A stretch of DNA of 64,000 nucleotides from JAJFJD01 sp965228695 (GCA_965228695.1 CBDDIB010000002.1:4911856-4975855), one strand, 5' to 3'. Numbered from the stretch's first letter, positions 16,746 through 26,243 are shown. The notes: generated by a model from the sequence alone, not told the origin. Program-made: numbers and translations.

Positions 16746-17366
16746 ATGACTTTGGGCCGGCTTATGGTAATGAGCCTTTTGTTCTGCGCGGTGGCGTTTC
16801 AGCCCGTTACGGCGGCGGACAAAACCTCACCAGAAGAAGCGTCGAAATTTATAGAGGAACTCGGGAATAATGCGGTCAAGCTGCTTGCCGATAAGGAAAT
16901 TCCTCTAGCCGAGCGGGAAGCGAAAATTCGCGATCTGTTGCGCAAGCATTTCGATCTGACGACGATCGGACGGTTTGTCCTGAGTAAGAATTGGCGGACC
17001 GCGTCGCCGGATCAGCGGGAAGAGTATCTGAATCTCTTCAGCGAATTCGTGGTCCGCACCTACGCGATCCGGCTGGGTGGATACGCCGGGGAGACTTTCT
17101 CCATCACGTCGGCAAAACCGCTCGGGCGACGCGACGCAATCGTGGTTACGGAAATTGCCCGTCGGGCGGGGCCGCCCCTCAAGGCGGGTTGGCGGGTTCG
17201 AAACAGAGGGAATGGCCATAAAATAATCGACGTTATGGTCGAAGGGGTCAGCATGGCGGCAGCACAGCGATCGGAGTTCGAGACAATCGTCCGCAAGGAA
17301 GGGGTCGTGGGGCTCATTGAAATCCTTCGGGCGAAAGTATCGTCATTCTCGGCGAGATCCTCATAA
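16746..17366 (+). CDS. MlaC/Ttg2D-family periplasmic lipid carrier
   Basis: A 206-residue protein of the MlaC fold, which shuttles phospholipid (or hopanoid-related lipid in HpnM) across the periplasm. It has a signal peptide (MTLGRLMVMSLLFCAVAFQP, cleavage near TAAD) and the family core LRKHFDLTTIGRFVLSKNWR, then FSEFVVRTYAIRLGGY. ATG at 16746 has GGAGG 4 bases before it and puts the signal peptide at the N-terminus; an upstream ATG at 16689 is less suitable. The mlaFED permease genes are absent here, so it works with a transporter encoded elsewhere. The Sel1 gene follows 24 bases later. Confidence 0.87.
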   Translation: MTLGRLMVMSLLFCAVAFQPVTAADKTSPEEASKFIEELGNNAVKLLADKEIPLAEREAKIRDLLRKHFDLTTIGRFVLSKNWRTASPDQREEYLNLFSEFVVRTYAIRLGGYAGETFSITSAKPLGRRDAIVVTEIARRAGPPLKAGWRVRNRGNGHKIIDVMVEGVSMAAAQRSEFETIVRKEGVVGLIEILRAKVSSFSARSS

Positions 17367-17390
17367 GTCTGGCGATGTTGGAGGAGCGCT

Positions 17391-18272
17391 ATGAAAACGC
17401 GGATTAATCAAAGACAGGCTTGCGGCGTGTGGGCGCCCGGCTTCGTGCGGAAGATCAAAACGGCGGGAATCGCCTTCGTCGCGGCGGTGGCGGTTAGCAG
17501 TATGGCCGCCGTCTCCAATGCCTCCGCCGGATTTGAAGACGGGTGGCAGGCGTACCAGCGCGGCGATTTCCTGACTGCTTTCAACGAATGGCAGCCGCTC
17601 GCCGCGCAAGGGGATTCCCGGGCGCAGTTCAACATCGGCGTGATGTATGACGAGGGCAAAGGCCTGCACCAGGATCGCAGCAAAGCGATCCAATGGTGGA
17701 CCAAGGCGGCCGATCAGGGCGATTCGCAAGCGCAACACAACCTCGGCCTCGCCTATTTGGCCGGCACCGGCGTCAACCGGGATTACGGACAAGCGGTCGC
17801 GTGGCTCAAGAAGGCCGCCGGACAAGGCCTCGTTCGGTCGCAATACGCCCTCGGACGCATGTACGATTACGGCTTCGGGGTCGACAAAAGCGAGACGGAA
17901 GCGTCCATGTGGATCTTGATGGCCGCGAAGCAAGGCTTCGACAAGGCCCAATACAACATGGGCAAGCGATACCGGGACGGATTTGGCGTGGAGATGGACA
18001 AAGCCGAATCGGCGCGCTGGTTCCTCGAAGCCGCCCGCCAGGGCCACGTCCGGGCACAGCATCGGATCGGCGTTCGCCTGGCCAATGGCGATGGCGTGGA
18101 GAAGGATATTGTCGCCGCATACATGTGGCTGACCCTGTCCGCCCGCGGCGGCAACAAGTCGGCGATCGACAAACGGGACGAGATCGGGCCGACCCTGTCG
18201 GCGGAACAGCGCGAAGACGCGGAACGCCGTGTCGACGCTTGGAAACCGAAGCAGGCCCAAGCCAAGAGCTGA
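17391..18272 (+). CDS. Secreted Sel1-repeat protein
   Basis: A 293-residue protein with a long signal sequence (hydrophobic core about 27-46, cleavage near SNASAG). It is followed by about six Sel1-like repeats of 36 residues, recognisable by A-x-x-x-L-G-x-x-Y-x-x-G-x-G-V and W-x-x-K-A-A-x-Q-G patterns. Sel1 repeats form superhelical protein-binding surfaces. GGAGGAG precedes the ATG. It probably shares a transcript with the MlaC-like gene. The partner is unknown. Confidence 0.88.
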   Translation: MKTRINQRQACGVWAPGFVRKIKTAGIAFVAAVAVSSMAAVSNASAGFEDGWQAYQRGDFLTAFNEWQPLAAQGDSRAQFNIGVMYDEGKGLHQDRSKAIQWWTKAADQGDSQAQHNLGLAYLAGTGVNRDYGQAVAWLKKAAGQGLVRSQYALGRMYDYGFGVDKSETEASMWILMAAKQGFDKAQYNMGKRYRDGFGVEMDKAESARWFLEAARQGHVRAQHRIGVRLANGDGVEKDIVAAYMWLTLSARGGNKSAIDKRDEIGPTLSAEQREDAERRVDAWKPKQAQAKS

Positions 18273-18456
18273 TCGACGACGAAGCGAAAGACCCGACGCC
18301 GACACCGCGCCGCACGGGGCACTGCGGCCGTCATTGCCGGCGGCCGTGATTCGTCCACTCGATAATTCCATGATACGGTCCGATCGGCGCTACGGCATGC
18401 GACCAACCGGCGTGTCATGGCTTGCCGCATCGAGGCACGCAAGAAAGCATGACACA

Positions 18457-18942
18457 ATGGCGATCAAGGAAGGCGATCTCCTCCCTTCGGAAACCTTGCA
18501 CCGGCTTGGGGACGACGGTGCGCCCAAGCCGCTGTCGATCGACGAGTATTTTGCCGGGAAGCGCGTCGTCCTGTTTGCTGTGCCCGGCGCCTTTACCCAG
18601 ACCTGTTCCGCCCGCCACCTGCCCGGATTCGTAAAGCATGCCGACGCGATAAAGGCAAAAGGCGTCGATGAAATCGTCTGTATCGCGGTGAACGACGCCG
18701 CGGTGATGGATGCGTGGGGCAAGGCGCAAGACGAACGGCGATCCATCACGATGCTATCGGACGGAAATGCCGATTTTACCATGGCGGTCGGCATGGAAAT
18801 CGACCGCCGGGCTAGCGGCATGGGCCTCCGGTCGAAGCGCTATGCCATGATCGTCGACGATGGTGTGATCAGTAAGCTTAACTTGGAACCGGACGGCAGC
18901 TACGGTGTCTCCAGCGCCGAGACAATTCTAAAAGTTCTGTAA
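18457..18942 (+). CDS. Peroxiredoxin, Prx5 type
   Basis: A 161-residue thiol peroxidase of the Prx5/AhpE-like atypical class. The peroxidatic Cys50 sits in PGAFTQTCSARHLPGF, the exact Prx5 signature, and a second Cys lies in EIVCIAVND. The later motif MGLRSKRYAMIVDDG also fits the family. It reduces hydrogen peroxide and organic hydroperoxides using glutathione/glutaredoxin or thioredoxin. The frame stays open further upstream, but similarity begins at ATG 18457. It is convergent with the emrB gene. Confidence 0.93.
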   Translation: MAIKEGDLLPSETLHRLGDDGAPKPLSIDEYFAGKRVVLFAVPGAFTQTCSARHLPGFVKHADAIKAKGVDEIVCIAVNDAAVMDAWGKAQDERRSITMLSDGNADFTMAVGMEIDRRASGMGLRSKRYAMIVDDGVISKLNLEPDGSYGVSSAETILKVL

Positions 18943-18958
18943 TGCCGGGCAACCAGCA

Positions 18959-20533
18959 TCAATCCGCTGTTCGATCCGATTGATCTTTCGGCTTCGCCCG
19001 GCCCAAAATCCACGCCGGAATCAAGGTCAGCACGAACATTACCGTGATCATGACGAACCCGTCCTGGAACCCCAGCGTCGCGGCCTGCGCTTCGATGACC
19101 TGACCAAGATAATGCAACGCACCGGACTGATGCAGCGCCGCGGGCACGCCGGCCTCGTTCATTATGCCTGCCACCTGGTCCAGCAATTCGCGGCTTGCCG
19201 GGTTGGCCGCGGTTTGCGTCGCGGTCAGCGCTTCCCCATGGAACTGCGTGCGCTGTTCCATGAACACCACGAGCGAGGCGATCCCGCAGGACCCACCGAA
19301 CTGGCGACAAAAGTTCATGGTGCCGGAGCCCTGGCTGAGTTGCTCCGGCGTCAGGGCCCGCAAGGCGGCAGCGTTGACCGACGGCATGATGAGCGCCATA
19401 CCGGACCGGGCAACCACGATGAACAGACTCAACGTCCAGAAGGACGTGTTCACGTCCGCGCCGCTCATCAGGAAATTGCCCAAGGCGAACAGGCTGACGC
19501 CGACCATCACCATGATATGGGCCGGGAAACGGTCCACCAGACGGCCGAACAAGGGTGTGCCGGAAATCACGAGAATCCCCGCCGGGACCAGGAGGAACCC
19601 GGCCAAGCTTGGCGAGAACCCCTGCACCTCTTGGACGAAGATGGGGATGATATAGTTCGACGCGAAATTTCCGATCCCGAATACGAACGACACCAGAACC
19701 GCCGATGCGAACTGGGCGTTGCGGAACAGCGAGAAATCCAACAGCGGTGACGGCGATCGCAGTTGCAGGATGACGAACCACGCGGCCGCGCCAAGCCCCG
19801 CCGTCAGCATCAACAAGAGCGTGTCCGAGAACCAGCCGAACCGTTGGCCGTTCGCCCCAGCGGACAGAAGAAAGACCAGCGCTGTGCACAGCAAGATGAA
19901 TCCGGACCAATCGAAATGGGGCAGCTTGCCGAACTTCAGCCTGCCCGGCATGAAGAGGAGACCCAGAGTCATGGAAAACAAGCACAACGGCACCGGTACG
20001 AGGAATATCTGCCGCCAGCTTATCGCGTCGATCACGATCCCGCCGAACATGGGACCCAGCATGGGTGCGATCTGAATGCCCATGCCGTAGACGCCCATCG
20101 CCAATCCGCGCCGCTGCGCCGGGAAGACGCGGAAGATCAGCGCCATGACCATAGGCTGTATCGCGCCGGCCGCGAACCCTTGGATGACGCGGCCGAGAAT
20201 CAGGAATTCAAGATTGGTGGCCGAGATCGTGATCGCCGTCCCGGCCAGGAAGATCACGTTGATGATAAGGAAAGCGAGTTTTTCGCCGAGGCTGTTGGCC
20301 AGCCAGGCGCTCAGCAACTGGCTTGCAACCATCGTCGCGATGAAGGCGGTGGCGATCCATTGGGCCCGATCCTGACCGATCCCAAAGGCGCCCATCACAC
20401 TCGGGACCGCGACATTGACGATCGTCGCCGACAGAATCATCGCGACCGCGCCCGTGACGCCGGCGAGTGTTACAAACCAACGATAGGACGGCCCGTACCG
20501 CTCGAATAAGGCGTCAACGTCCCCGGATATCAA
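18959..20533 (-). CDS. emrB: DHA2-family MFS multidrug transporter (EmrB-like)
   Basis: A 524-residue major facilitator with about 14 membrane segments, as in the DHA2 drug:proton antiporters. Visible motifs are ATIVNVAVPSVMGAFG in the first helix, DRAQWIATAFIATM in the second, and the motif C-like GPMFGGIVIDAISWRQIF. It would export toxic compounds through the EmrA adaptor and a TolC-like channel. The start appears to be TTG at 20533, inside the last 20 bases of emrA, so translation is probably coupled. Confidence 0.9.
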   Translation of the reverse strand: MISGDVDALFERYGPSYRWFVTLAGVTGAVAMILSATIVNVAVPSVMGAFGIGQDRAQWIATAFIATMVASQLLSAWLANSLGEKLAFLIINVIFLAGTAITISATNLEFLILGRVIQGFAAGAIQPMVMALIFRVFPAQRRGLAMGVYGMGIQIAPMLGPMFGGIVIDAISWRQIFLVPVPLCLFSMTLGLLFMPGRLKFGKLPHFDWSGFILLCTALVFLLSAGANGQRFGWFSDTLLLMLTAGLGAAAWFVILQLRSPSPLLDFSLFRNAQFASAVLVSFVFGIGNFASNYIIPIFVQEVQGFSPSLAGFLLVPAGILVISGTPLFGRLVDRFPAHIMVMVGVSLFALGNFLMSGADVNTSFWTLSLFIVVARSGMALIMPSVNAAALRALTPEQLSQGSGTMNFCRQFGGSCGIASLVVFMEQRTQFHGEALTATQTAANPASRELLDQVAGIMNEAGVPAALHQSGALHYLGQVIEAQAATLGFQDGFVMITVMFVLTLIPAWILGRAKPKDQSDRTAD

Positions 20534-21707
20534 TATTGACCTCGACCATCATGCCCGGCCGCAGTTTCCGAGCCTGCTGGTCAATCGCAATTCGAACCGG
20601 AAGGCGTTGGGTGATTTTCGTGAAATTGCCGCTGGGATTCGGCGTCGGCAATAGGGCGAACTCGCTGGTCGTGGAACTGCCGATGACGGCGACCCTGCCG
20701 GCGAAAGTCTCGTCCGGATAGGCGTCCACCAAAACGCTAACCGGCTGGCCGATCTTCAATTTCCGAATCTCGGTTTCCTTGATGTTGGCCTCGATCCAAA
20801 TCTCCGTCGGGTCATGGACGATGGCGAGCCGCTGACCCGGCGTCACATACTCGCCCGTTTCGACGAATGTCTTGTCGACCACGCCATCGACCGGCGCGCG
20901 GATCGTGCGATCCGCGATGTCCAGCTTCTGCTGGTCTTCCTTTGCCTGGAGTTCCGCCTCTTCGAAACGGAGCATTTCGATCTCACCGTCGAGAACGTCG
21001 AGCCTCGCACGATCCGCCTTCGCCTCGAGCAGACGGGCCCGCGCCTGTTCCAGAACCGCGACCGCCTGCCGGTAATCTCCGTCGATCTTCCGCATGTTGG
21101 TGCGTGCTTCGTCGAGTTGCCGGCGGGGAATGACTTTCTTCGCGAACAGCGAATTCGCGCGGGAGAGATTTCTTTTCGCCAGGTCGAGCTGCGGTTCAAG
21201 CGCGGCCACGGCCGCCGCCGCCGCGCCCCGTGCCGAGACCAAAGTCTGGTAACGCGTCTGCGTTTGCTGGTCGATCAGACCGCGTTCGGTTCTCATCCGC
21301 GCCCGATCAGCCCCAATCCGCTGCCGCCGGGACTCCAGCTCGCGCAATTGCAGTTCCGACTCCCGCGAATCGATCGTAATCAAAACCTGCCCGGTTTTTA
21401 CGGTGGCCCCTTCCGTAACGGAGATTTTCGTCACCCAGCCAGCAACGCGGCTGCTGACGGTGATCAGATTCCCGGTGATCCGCGCATCATATTCGTAGAC
21501 ATGCGTGACGCGTTCGTGGACCTCCAATGCGGCCCATGTTCCTGCGGCGACAATGACGATCGCGGCCGCGATATGCTGCAGCTTCAGGTGACGCCGTCTA
21601 CCGACATCGTGCGACAATCCGCGCAAAAAGCGCCGCGTCGTGAAGGGGAGCTTGCCGCTTCCCTTCTTAGTTTGCGCCGGTACCGGTGCATCGTTCGCGT
21701 CAGGCAA
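20514..21707 (-). CDS. emrA: HlyD/EmrA-family membrane fusion protein
   Basis: A 397-residue periplasmic adaptor. It has an N-terminal cytoplasmic stretch, one membrane helix at about 43-62, a lipoyl/barrel-sandwich half (VAGWVTKISVTEGATVKTGQVLITID), a long coiled-coil hairpin at about 115-245, then the second lipoyl half (RTIRAPVDGVVDKTFVETGEYV) and beta-barrel. The start is TTG at 21707, supported by a GGAGG box 7 bases upstream. It is first of the two-gene emrAB-like unit. Confidence 0.9.
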   Translation of the reverse strand: MPDANDAPVPAQTKKGSGKLPFTTRRFLRGLSHDVGRRRHLKLQHIAAAIVIVAAGTWAALEVHERVTHVYEYDARITGNLITVSSRVAGWVTKISVTEGATVKTGQVLITIDSRESELQLRELESRRQRIGADRARMRTERGLIDQQTQTRYQTLVSARGAAAAAVAALEPQLDLAKRNLSRANSLFAKKVIPRRQLDEARTNMRKIDGDYRQAVAVLEQARARLLEAKADRARLDVLDGEIEMLRFEEAELQAKEDQQKLDIADRTIRAPVDGVVDKTFVETGEYVTPGQRLAIVHDPTEIWIEANIKETEIRKLKIGQPVSVLVDAYPDETFAGRVAVIGSSTTSEFALLPTPNPSGNFTKITQRLPVRIAIDQQARKLRPGMMVEVNIDIRGR

Positions 21708-22126
21708 GGTTTGGCCTCCGTAAGGCCGTCGATAATTCCATTCTCATCTCACAGACGGGCGGCACCACAGAACGTGCGCTGCACTCGCGACCGGCCGGGC
21801 ATATTGCCCGCACCGACCGACCGCTCGATATCGATGCATCTCCCTATTTATAGTCATCTAGGCCACAAAGGAGAAATCCGAATTTTCCGGTGCGGCCCAT
21901 GGAAGGCCGCTACCGACGGATCGAAACGGCGCGCGCGCCGGTACATCGCTAGCCTGTGGAAGTTTCCACTAAGTTCTACCGCGTAGCGATAAACGGTTAA
22001 CAAACCGCCAAGCCCGCCCAAAGCGTATTCCCGTGCTCATTCGCTTAACGCGAAATTAAGCAAAAACGTGCGATGAATCCCGCCTGCATCATGGCGAAGT
22101 CCGTGCCCAACCGCGATTCACCCCTC
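21708..22126. promoter_or_regulatory. Divergent control region with three palindromes
   Basis: This 419-base spacer between emrA (minus) and an unknown gene (plus) has no convincing coding frame. It carries CGGGCA-TAT-TGCCCG (21796-21810), TCGATATCGA (21825-21834) and GTGGAA-GT-TTCCAC (21956-21969), all perfect inverted repeats. MarR- or TetR-type repressors commonly bind such sites before efflux genes, but no regulator gene is adjacent. Confidence 0.45.
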
Positions 22127-22621
22127 ATGTCCGACAGCGCTCCGTCTTTCGAAGAATTCCAGCAGCGCGTGAAAGGCACGAACATCTGCGAGCAAACCTT
22201 GCTCGCGACCGACTATCTGAATCACATCAACGAACCGATCATGCTGCTCGAAATGGTCGCGGACGTGCCGGAACTGCTGGACGAACTCGCCGAATGGCAA
22301 CCCAAGAGCTATGCGGAGCATTTTCGCGACAGCAGTTTCGCCGATAAGGATTTGGCGATCGAAGCCTACGAATGGTCGCCCGACCGGTTTCGTGTCCGCT
22401 TCGAGCAAACAATCGACTCCGCGAATCAATGTATCGCCACGACCGTCGACACTCTCGGCAAGCTGATCGAACAGGAGCGCTCGGAGGACGTCCGCATTTT
22501 GTGTACGGAGGTCTCAACCCTGCTGGGTGATCTGGTGGACCGGGCCGGCGCGATCATTCACGGCAATATGGACCGAAGCGCTCAATCGCAGATCGATCAG
22601 ATCATGGACGATTTCGACTGA
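22127..22621 (+). CDS. Hypothetical acidic helical protein
   Basis: A 164-residue acidic cytoplasmic protein, predicted mostly helical, with no signal peptide and no motif I recognise. It begins SDSAPSFEEFQQRVKG and continues NICEQTLLATDYLNHINEP. Cysteines occur in NICEQ, NQCIAT and ILCTE. ATG at 22127 is preferred because the first well-structured residues follow it; the frame stays open to an ATG at 22073. Well-ordered composition suggests a conserved group-specific protein. It is convergent with the tauE-like gene. Confidence 0.65.
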   Translation: MSDSAPSFEEFQQRVKGTNICEQTLLATDYLNHINEPIMLLEMVADVPELLDELAEWQPKSYAEHFRDSSFADKDLAIEAYEWSPDRFRVRFEQTIDSANQCIATTVDTLGKLIEQERSEDVRILCTEVSTLLGDLVDRAGAIIHGNMDRSAQSQIDQIMDDFD

Positions 22622-22628
22622 CATCGTC

Positions 22629-23396
22629 TCACAACAGCTGCCATAGCAACGACAACCCGCCGAACATCACCGCAATATCGACGATCAGCGTGTGCAATTT
22701 GACTTTCATGCGATCGACCATCCATTTCGCGGTGTAGGCGCCGGGTAACGTGCACACGCCGATCAGCACGGCTGCCAACGCCAATTCCAGTGTGATCAGT
22801 CCGTACACGCCGAAAGCGATCGTTTTCAACGAATGCATCACGATGCTGGTTCCGGCCTTCGTGCCGATCACCGCCGCGCCGCGCAGCCCCATACCCAACA
22901 ACAACGCGACCAGGATCGGCCCGCCGCCCGATATGGTGCCGGACGCGATGCCGTACCCGAAACCGAAGACCGTCGTGCCCGCCGGCGACGGCCGGATGAC
23001 CCGTTCACGACGTGCGTACAAGCGCCGGGCCGGCACGGACAACACCAAAAATGCCCCCACCAGCAAGGTCAAGATATCGGCTGGCAGCCAGTCGTAGATC
23101 GACGCTCCCAGCAGGACGCCGACCGATCCCCCGATCAGGATGCGGCCGACGATCGGCCACTGCACCGCGTGACGGAAAACCCAGAGCCGCGAGGTGCTGC
23201 CGAGCAGCATGGCGACGGCAATCACCGGGATTACGCCCTTGATGCCGACCAACGGCACCAACATGGGCAGCATCAACAAGCTGACGCCGGTTCCCGCCAA
23301 CCCGCCGAGCACGGAGCTGACATAGGCGACGAGGGCAACCAGCAGGAGCGTCGCAAGACTGACATCCGCCAGCGCGAAGCTGCCCGTATCAGGCAT
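22629..23396 (-). CDS. TauE/SafE-family sulfite/organosulfonate exporter
   Basis: A 255-residue membrane protein with about eight hydrophobic segments. The family hallmark GLAGTGVSLLMLPMLVPLVGIKGV occupies the first half and GIASGTISGGGPILVALLLGMG the second, reflecting the internal duplication of TauE/SafE permeases. ATG at 23396 is chosen; it overlaps the methyltransferase gene by 8 bases, implying coupling. Substrates in the family include sulfite and sulfoacetate; none is indicated here. Confidence 0.88.
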   Translation of the reverse strand: MPDTGSFALADVSLATLLLVALVAYVSSVLGGLAGTGVSLLMLPMLVPLVGIKGVIPVIAVAMLLGSTSRLWVFRHAVQWPIVGRILIGGSVGVLLGASIYDWLPADILTLLVGAFLVLSVPARRLYARRERVIRPSPAGTTVFGFGYGIASGTISGGGPILVALLLGMGLRGAAVIGTKAGTSIVMHSLKTIAFGVYGLITLELALAAVLIGVCTLPGAYTAKWMVDRMKVKLHTLIVDIAVMFGGLSLLWQLL

Positions 23397-24222
23397 TCGC
23401 AGTGGACCCGGCCGATGCTGGATCGCGTTCAAACAAATACTCGTCGCACCCGGTGCCGAAAAATCCCACCCTCGATTCCGTTACGCTTCGCCGGCACGCG
23501 AACCCGCGCGCCGTTACGAAACGTATCGCATCCTCCGGCGTAATCGATTCATAGGGATAGCCGCCCAGCCAATCTTCCACGTCGTGGTGCCAGTTCATGC
23601 CGCGCCGGGTGCGATAAGTTTTGATATAGCGCTTCGGGTTTTGCCCGCCCAGCAACAACCGCAGCAACACCAGCGGCTTGTATATTCCTTTCGCTAGCGC
23701 CGGAAACCAAGGCTTGAACCGTGCATAGCATCGCTTTTCCCACCGCCAAAACCCGCAAAACCGGGTCTTTCCGTAGAGGGCGATCAGAAACAACCCGCCC
23801 GGTTTGACGAATTTCGAGGCGGAGTCGATGGCGCGATACATGTCACCCGTGTGATGCAACACGCCCCAGGAATAGACGATATCGAAATCGCCAAGGCGCT
23901 CGGGTGTCATCGCAAGGACATCGTCACGCTTGCACTGCCATGCCCCGGCCGGGGCGTGTTTTTCCAGAACCGATGTCGCGGCCGCCACGGAATTCGGATC
24001 GTAGTCGACGGCAACGACCTCACGGGCGCCCAGTTTGATCGCGGCGAGCGAGAAGAGGCCGGAACCGCATCCGATATCGAGGAATCGGGCGCCCCTAATC
24101 CGGTCGTCCGGGAAAAACGCCCGCAAAGATGCGACGGCCTCGTCGATCTTGCCGGGATCGAGCGTGTCCGCGTAACTCTGCCAATTCTCCCCAAACGCAA
24201 AACGTACCGTATCGTCCGCCAT
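23389..24222 (-). CDS. Class I SAM-dependent methyltransferase
   Basis: A 277-residue methyltransferase with motif I RFLDIGCGSGLFSLAAIKLG at about 44-63, an acidic residue in VVAVDYDPNSV, and motif IV-like FDIVYSWGVLHHTGD. The C-terminal third, with WHHDVEDWLGGYPYESITPED, resembles methyltransferases acting on small molecules or glycan/lipid moieties. The exact substrate is unknown. It precedes and overlaps the tauE-like gene. Confidence 0.87.
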   Translation of the reverse strand: MADDTVRFAFGENWQSYADTLDPGKIDEAVASLRAFFPDDRIRGARFLDIGCGSGLFSLAAIKLGAREVVAVDYDPNSVAAATSVLEKHAPAGAWQCKRDDVLAMTPERLGDFDIVYSWGVLHHTGDMYRAIDSASKFVKPGGLFLIALYGKTRFCGFWRWEKRCYARFKPWFPALAKGIYKPLVLLRLLLGGQNPKRYIKTYRTRRGMNWHHDVEDWLGGYPYESITPEDAIRFVTARGFACRRSVTESRVGFFGTGCDEYLFERDPASAGSTANA

Positions 24223-24417
24223 ATGTTATTCAGTTTCCTGAGTCATGCGGTTCCCTTCTCGCGCGTATTCGGCGAATGATTTCCGTCGGCTTCGCCAAGA
24301 TGGCCGTATCATCGACGCCGGTCCAGTCGTAAAGGACGGCGCCCGGCCCGGCTTCGATTCGCCACCGTTGTTCGTGATACGATACAGCAATGAAACGAAA
24401 GTTTGGAATGGAAGCGC

Positions 24418-25314
24418 ATGACGCCCGAGGAAATCCTGGCTCAGCCGCCCTTGACCCTTAGTCAGCGGCAACGGGAGTTTTACTTCGAGAACGGATATCT
24501 CGCCGCACAGAACCTAATCCCACGAGACGTTCTTGAGACGCTGCGAAAGGCGACACGGGAGCTCGTTGATGAGTCGGCGGGCCTCACCGCATCGAACGAC
24601 CGGTTCGACCTTTCGCCGGACCATGGCGCACAGGCCCCACGCCCCCGCCGCATCCGTGCCGCCGTCGATCAGCATCCGGTCTATTGGCAATTTGCTTCCT
24701 CCCCCTTGATGACGGATATCGCAGCCGACCTTGTCGGACCGAACGTGAAATTCCATAGCTCGAAACTGAATTTCAAATGGCCTGGCGGCGACGAGATTAA
24801 ATGGCATCAGGACATCCCCGCTTGGCCACACAGCAACTTCAGCCCGGTCACCATCGGAATCTATCTCGAAGATGTCGCAACGGCAGACGGTCCCCTGGCA
24901 GCGGTTCCGCGCAGCCACGACCGCGATCTATTCGACCATTTCGGCGAGAACGGCGCCTGGACCGGCTACATCGCGGACCGCGATTTAACCTCCGTCGCGC
25001 TGGACACCGCCGACGATATGAAAGGGCCGGCTGGCACACTGGCGATCGTCAATTGCCGCACCATCCACGGGTCACAACGGAATACGGGCAGTCATGCCCG
25101 GCCGCTTCTGTTGAATGTATACTCGTCGGCGGATGCGTTCGCTCTCTGCGCACCGCCGACGCCAACCACCCATACCGGCGAGATCGTTCGTGGCAAACCG
25201 GCGCGCTGGTCGCATAACGACCCTCGGCCTTGCCGCATCCCACCCGATTGGGCGCAACAGGGCTATGTCTCCATCTTCGCTTCCCAAAACCAGGAAAATT
25301 CGGCTCGACGCTAA
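24418..25314 (+). CDS. Phytanoyl-CoA dioxygenase (PhyH) family oxygenase
   Basis: A 298-residue Fe(II)/2-oxoglutarate oxygenase of the PhyH family. The iron-binding HxD is in EIKWHQDIPAWPH, the distal His in CRTIHGSQRN, and a following Arg (HARPLLLN) would hold 2-oxoglutarate. The N-terminus FYFENGYLAAQNLIPRDVLETLR is typical. ATG at 24418 is preferred over an in-frame TTG 15 bases upstream. The SDR gene follows 32 bases later, so the two may act in sequence on one metabolite. Confidence 0.9.
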   Translation: MTPEEILAQPPLTLSQRQREFYFENGYLAAQNLIPRDVLETLRKATRELVDESAGLTASNDRFDLSPDHGAQAPRPRRIRAAVDQHPVYWQFASSPLMTDIAADLVGPNVKFHSSKLNFKWPGGDEIKWHQDIPAWPHSNFSPVTIGIYLEDVATADGPLAAVPRSHDRDLFDHFGENGAWTGYIADRDLTSVALDTADDMKGPAGTLAIVNCRTIHGSQRNTGSHARPLLLNVYSSADAFALCAPPTPTTHTGEIVRGKPARWSHNDPRPCRIPPDWAQQGYVSIFASQNQENSARR

Positions 25315-25346
25315 AGGCCGCAACCGTAAAAAGGAAAAAGGCAACA

Positions 25347-26135
25347 ATGGATCTCGACTACAAGGGTAAAGTCGTCCTTATCACTGGCAGTGGCAGCGGA
25401 ATCGGGCAGAATATGGCCGTCGCTTTCGCGCGCGAGGGGGCCAGCGTCGCCGTCAACGACATTGCGCCGGACGGTATCGAAGCGACGCTCGGCATGATCG
25501 ACGGTGCCGGGGGTACCGGAATGGCGGCGCCCTGCGACATCACCGACCCGGACGCAGTCGCCGCCATGATCGCCGAGATCGAACAACAATGGAGCCGGAT
25601 CGACGTGCTGGTGAACAACGCGGCGGTGATGACCAAACACGCATTGTTTCTCGAAAAATCGATCGAACAATGCGACCAGGAAATCAAGGTTACGCTCTAT
25701 GGCACGATCAACTGCGTGCGGGCGGTGTTGCCCGGGATGATCGAGCGTTCCTACGGCAAGATCGTCAATATCGCGACCGATGCGGCACGGATCGGACAGG
25801 AGCGCGAGGCCGTCTACGCCGCAGCGAAGGGCGGCGTTATTTCCTTTTCGAAATCCGTCGCCAAAGAAGTTGGCAAGAACAACGTGAACGTCAACGTGGT
25901 CTCGCCCGGTGCGACCAACTCACCGATGCGCAATGCCATTCTCGACAAGATGCGCGAGAGCATGGGCGAGGAGCGCGTCGCCGCGCGCGAGGAAAAGGTG
26001 AAACGCGTCTACCCGCTGCGCCGTATCGGCGAGATGGAGGACGTAAGCAATGCCGTTCTCTATCTGGCGTCGGAGCGCGGCCGTCACGTCACCGGTCAGG
26101 TGCTCAGCGTGAATGGCGGTTTCGCCATGGTGTGA
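25347..26135 (+). CDS. Short-chain dehydrogenase/reductase
   Basis: A 262-residue classical SDR. The NAD(P)-binding TGSGSGIG is at 13-20, an Asp in VAVNDIAP suggests NAD preference, LVNNAAVM is the NNAG-type motif, and the catalytic YAAAK is at about 156-160. The end reads HVTGQVLSVNGGFAMV, as in 3-hydroxyacyl or cyclohexane-type alcohol dehydrogenases. ATG at 25347 fits the family start. It lies directly downstream of the PhyH gene, consistent with oxidation of an alcohol made by the oxygenase (inference). Confidence 0.92.
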   Translation: MDLDYKGKVVLITGSGSGIGQNMAVAFAREGASVAVNDIAPDGIEATLGMIDGAGGTGMAAPCDITDPDAVAAMIAEIEQQWSRIDVLVNNAAVMTKHALFLEKSIEQCDQEIKVTLYGTINCVRAVLPGMIERSYGKIVNIATDAARIGQEREAVYAAAKGGVISFSKSVAKEVGKNNVNVNVVSPGATNSPMRNAILDKMRESMGEERVAAREEKVKRVYPLRRIGEMEDVSNAVLYLASERGRHVTGQVLSVNGGFAMV

Positions 26136-26243
26136 CCGCCGTATCGGCGAGGAGCGGTCCAGCCGAATATATTGCTGCCGAAACCTCGTATAGCGACGCT
26201 CTCGTCACCATCTCTGGCGGTGCGATCATGAGTGAGGGATTTC

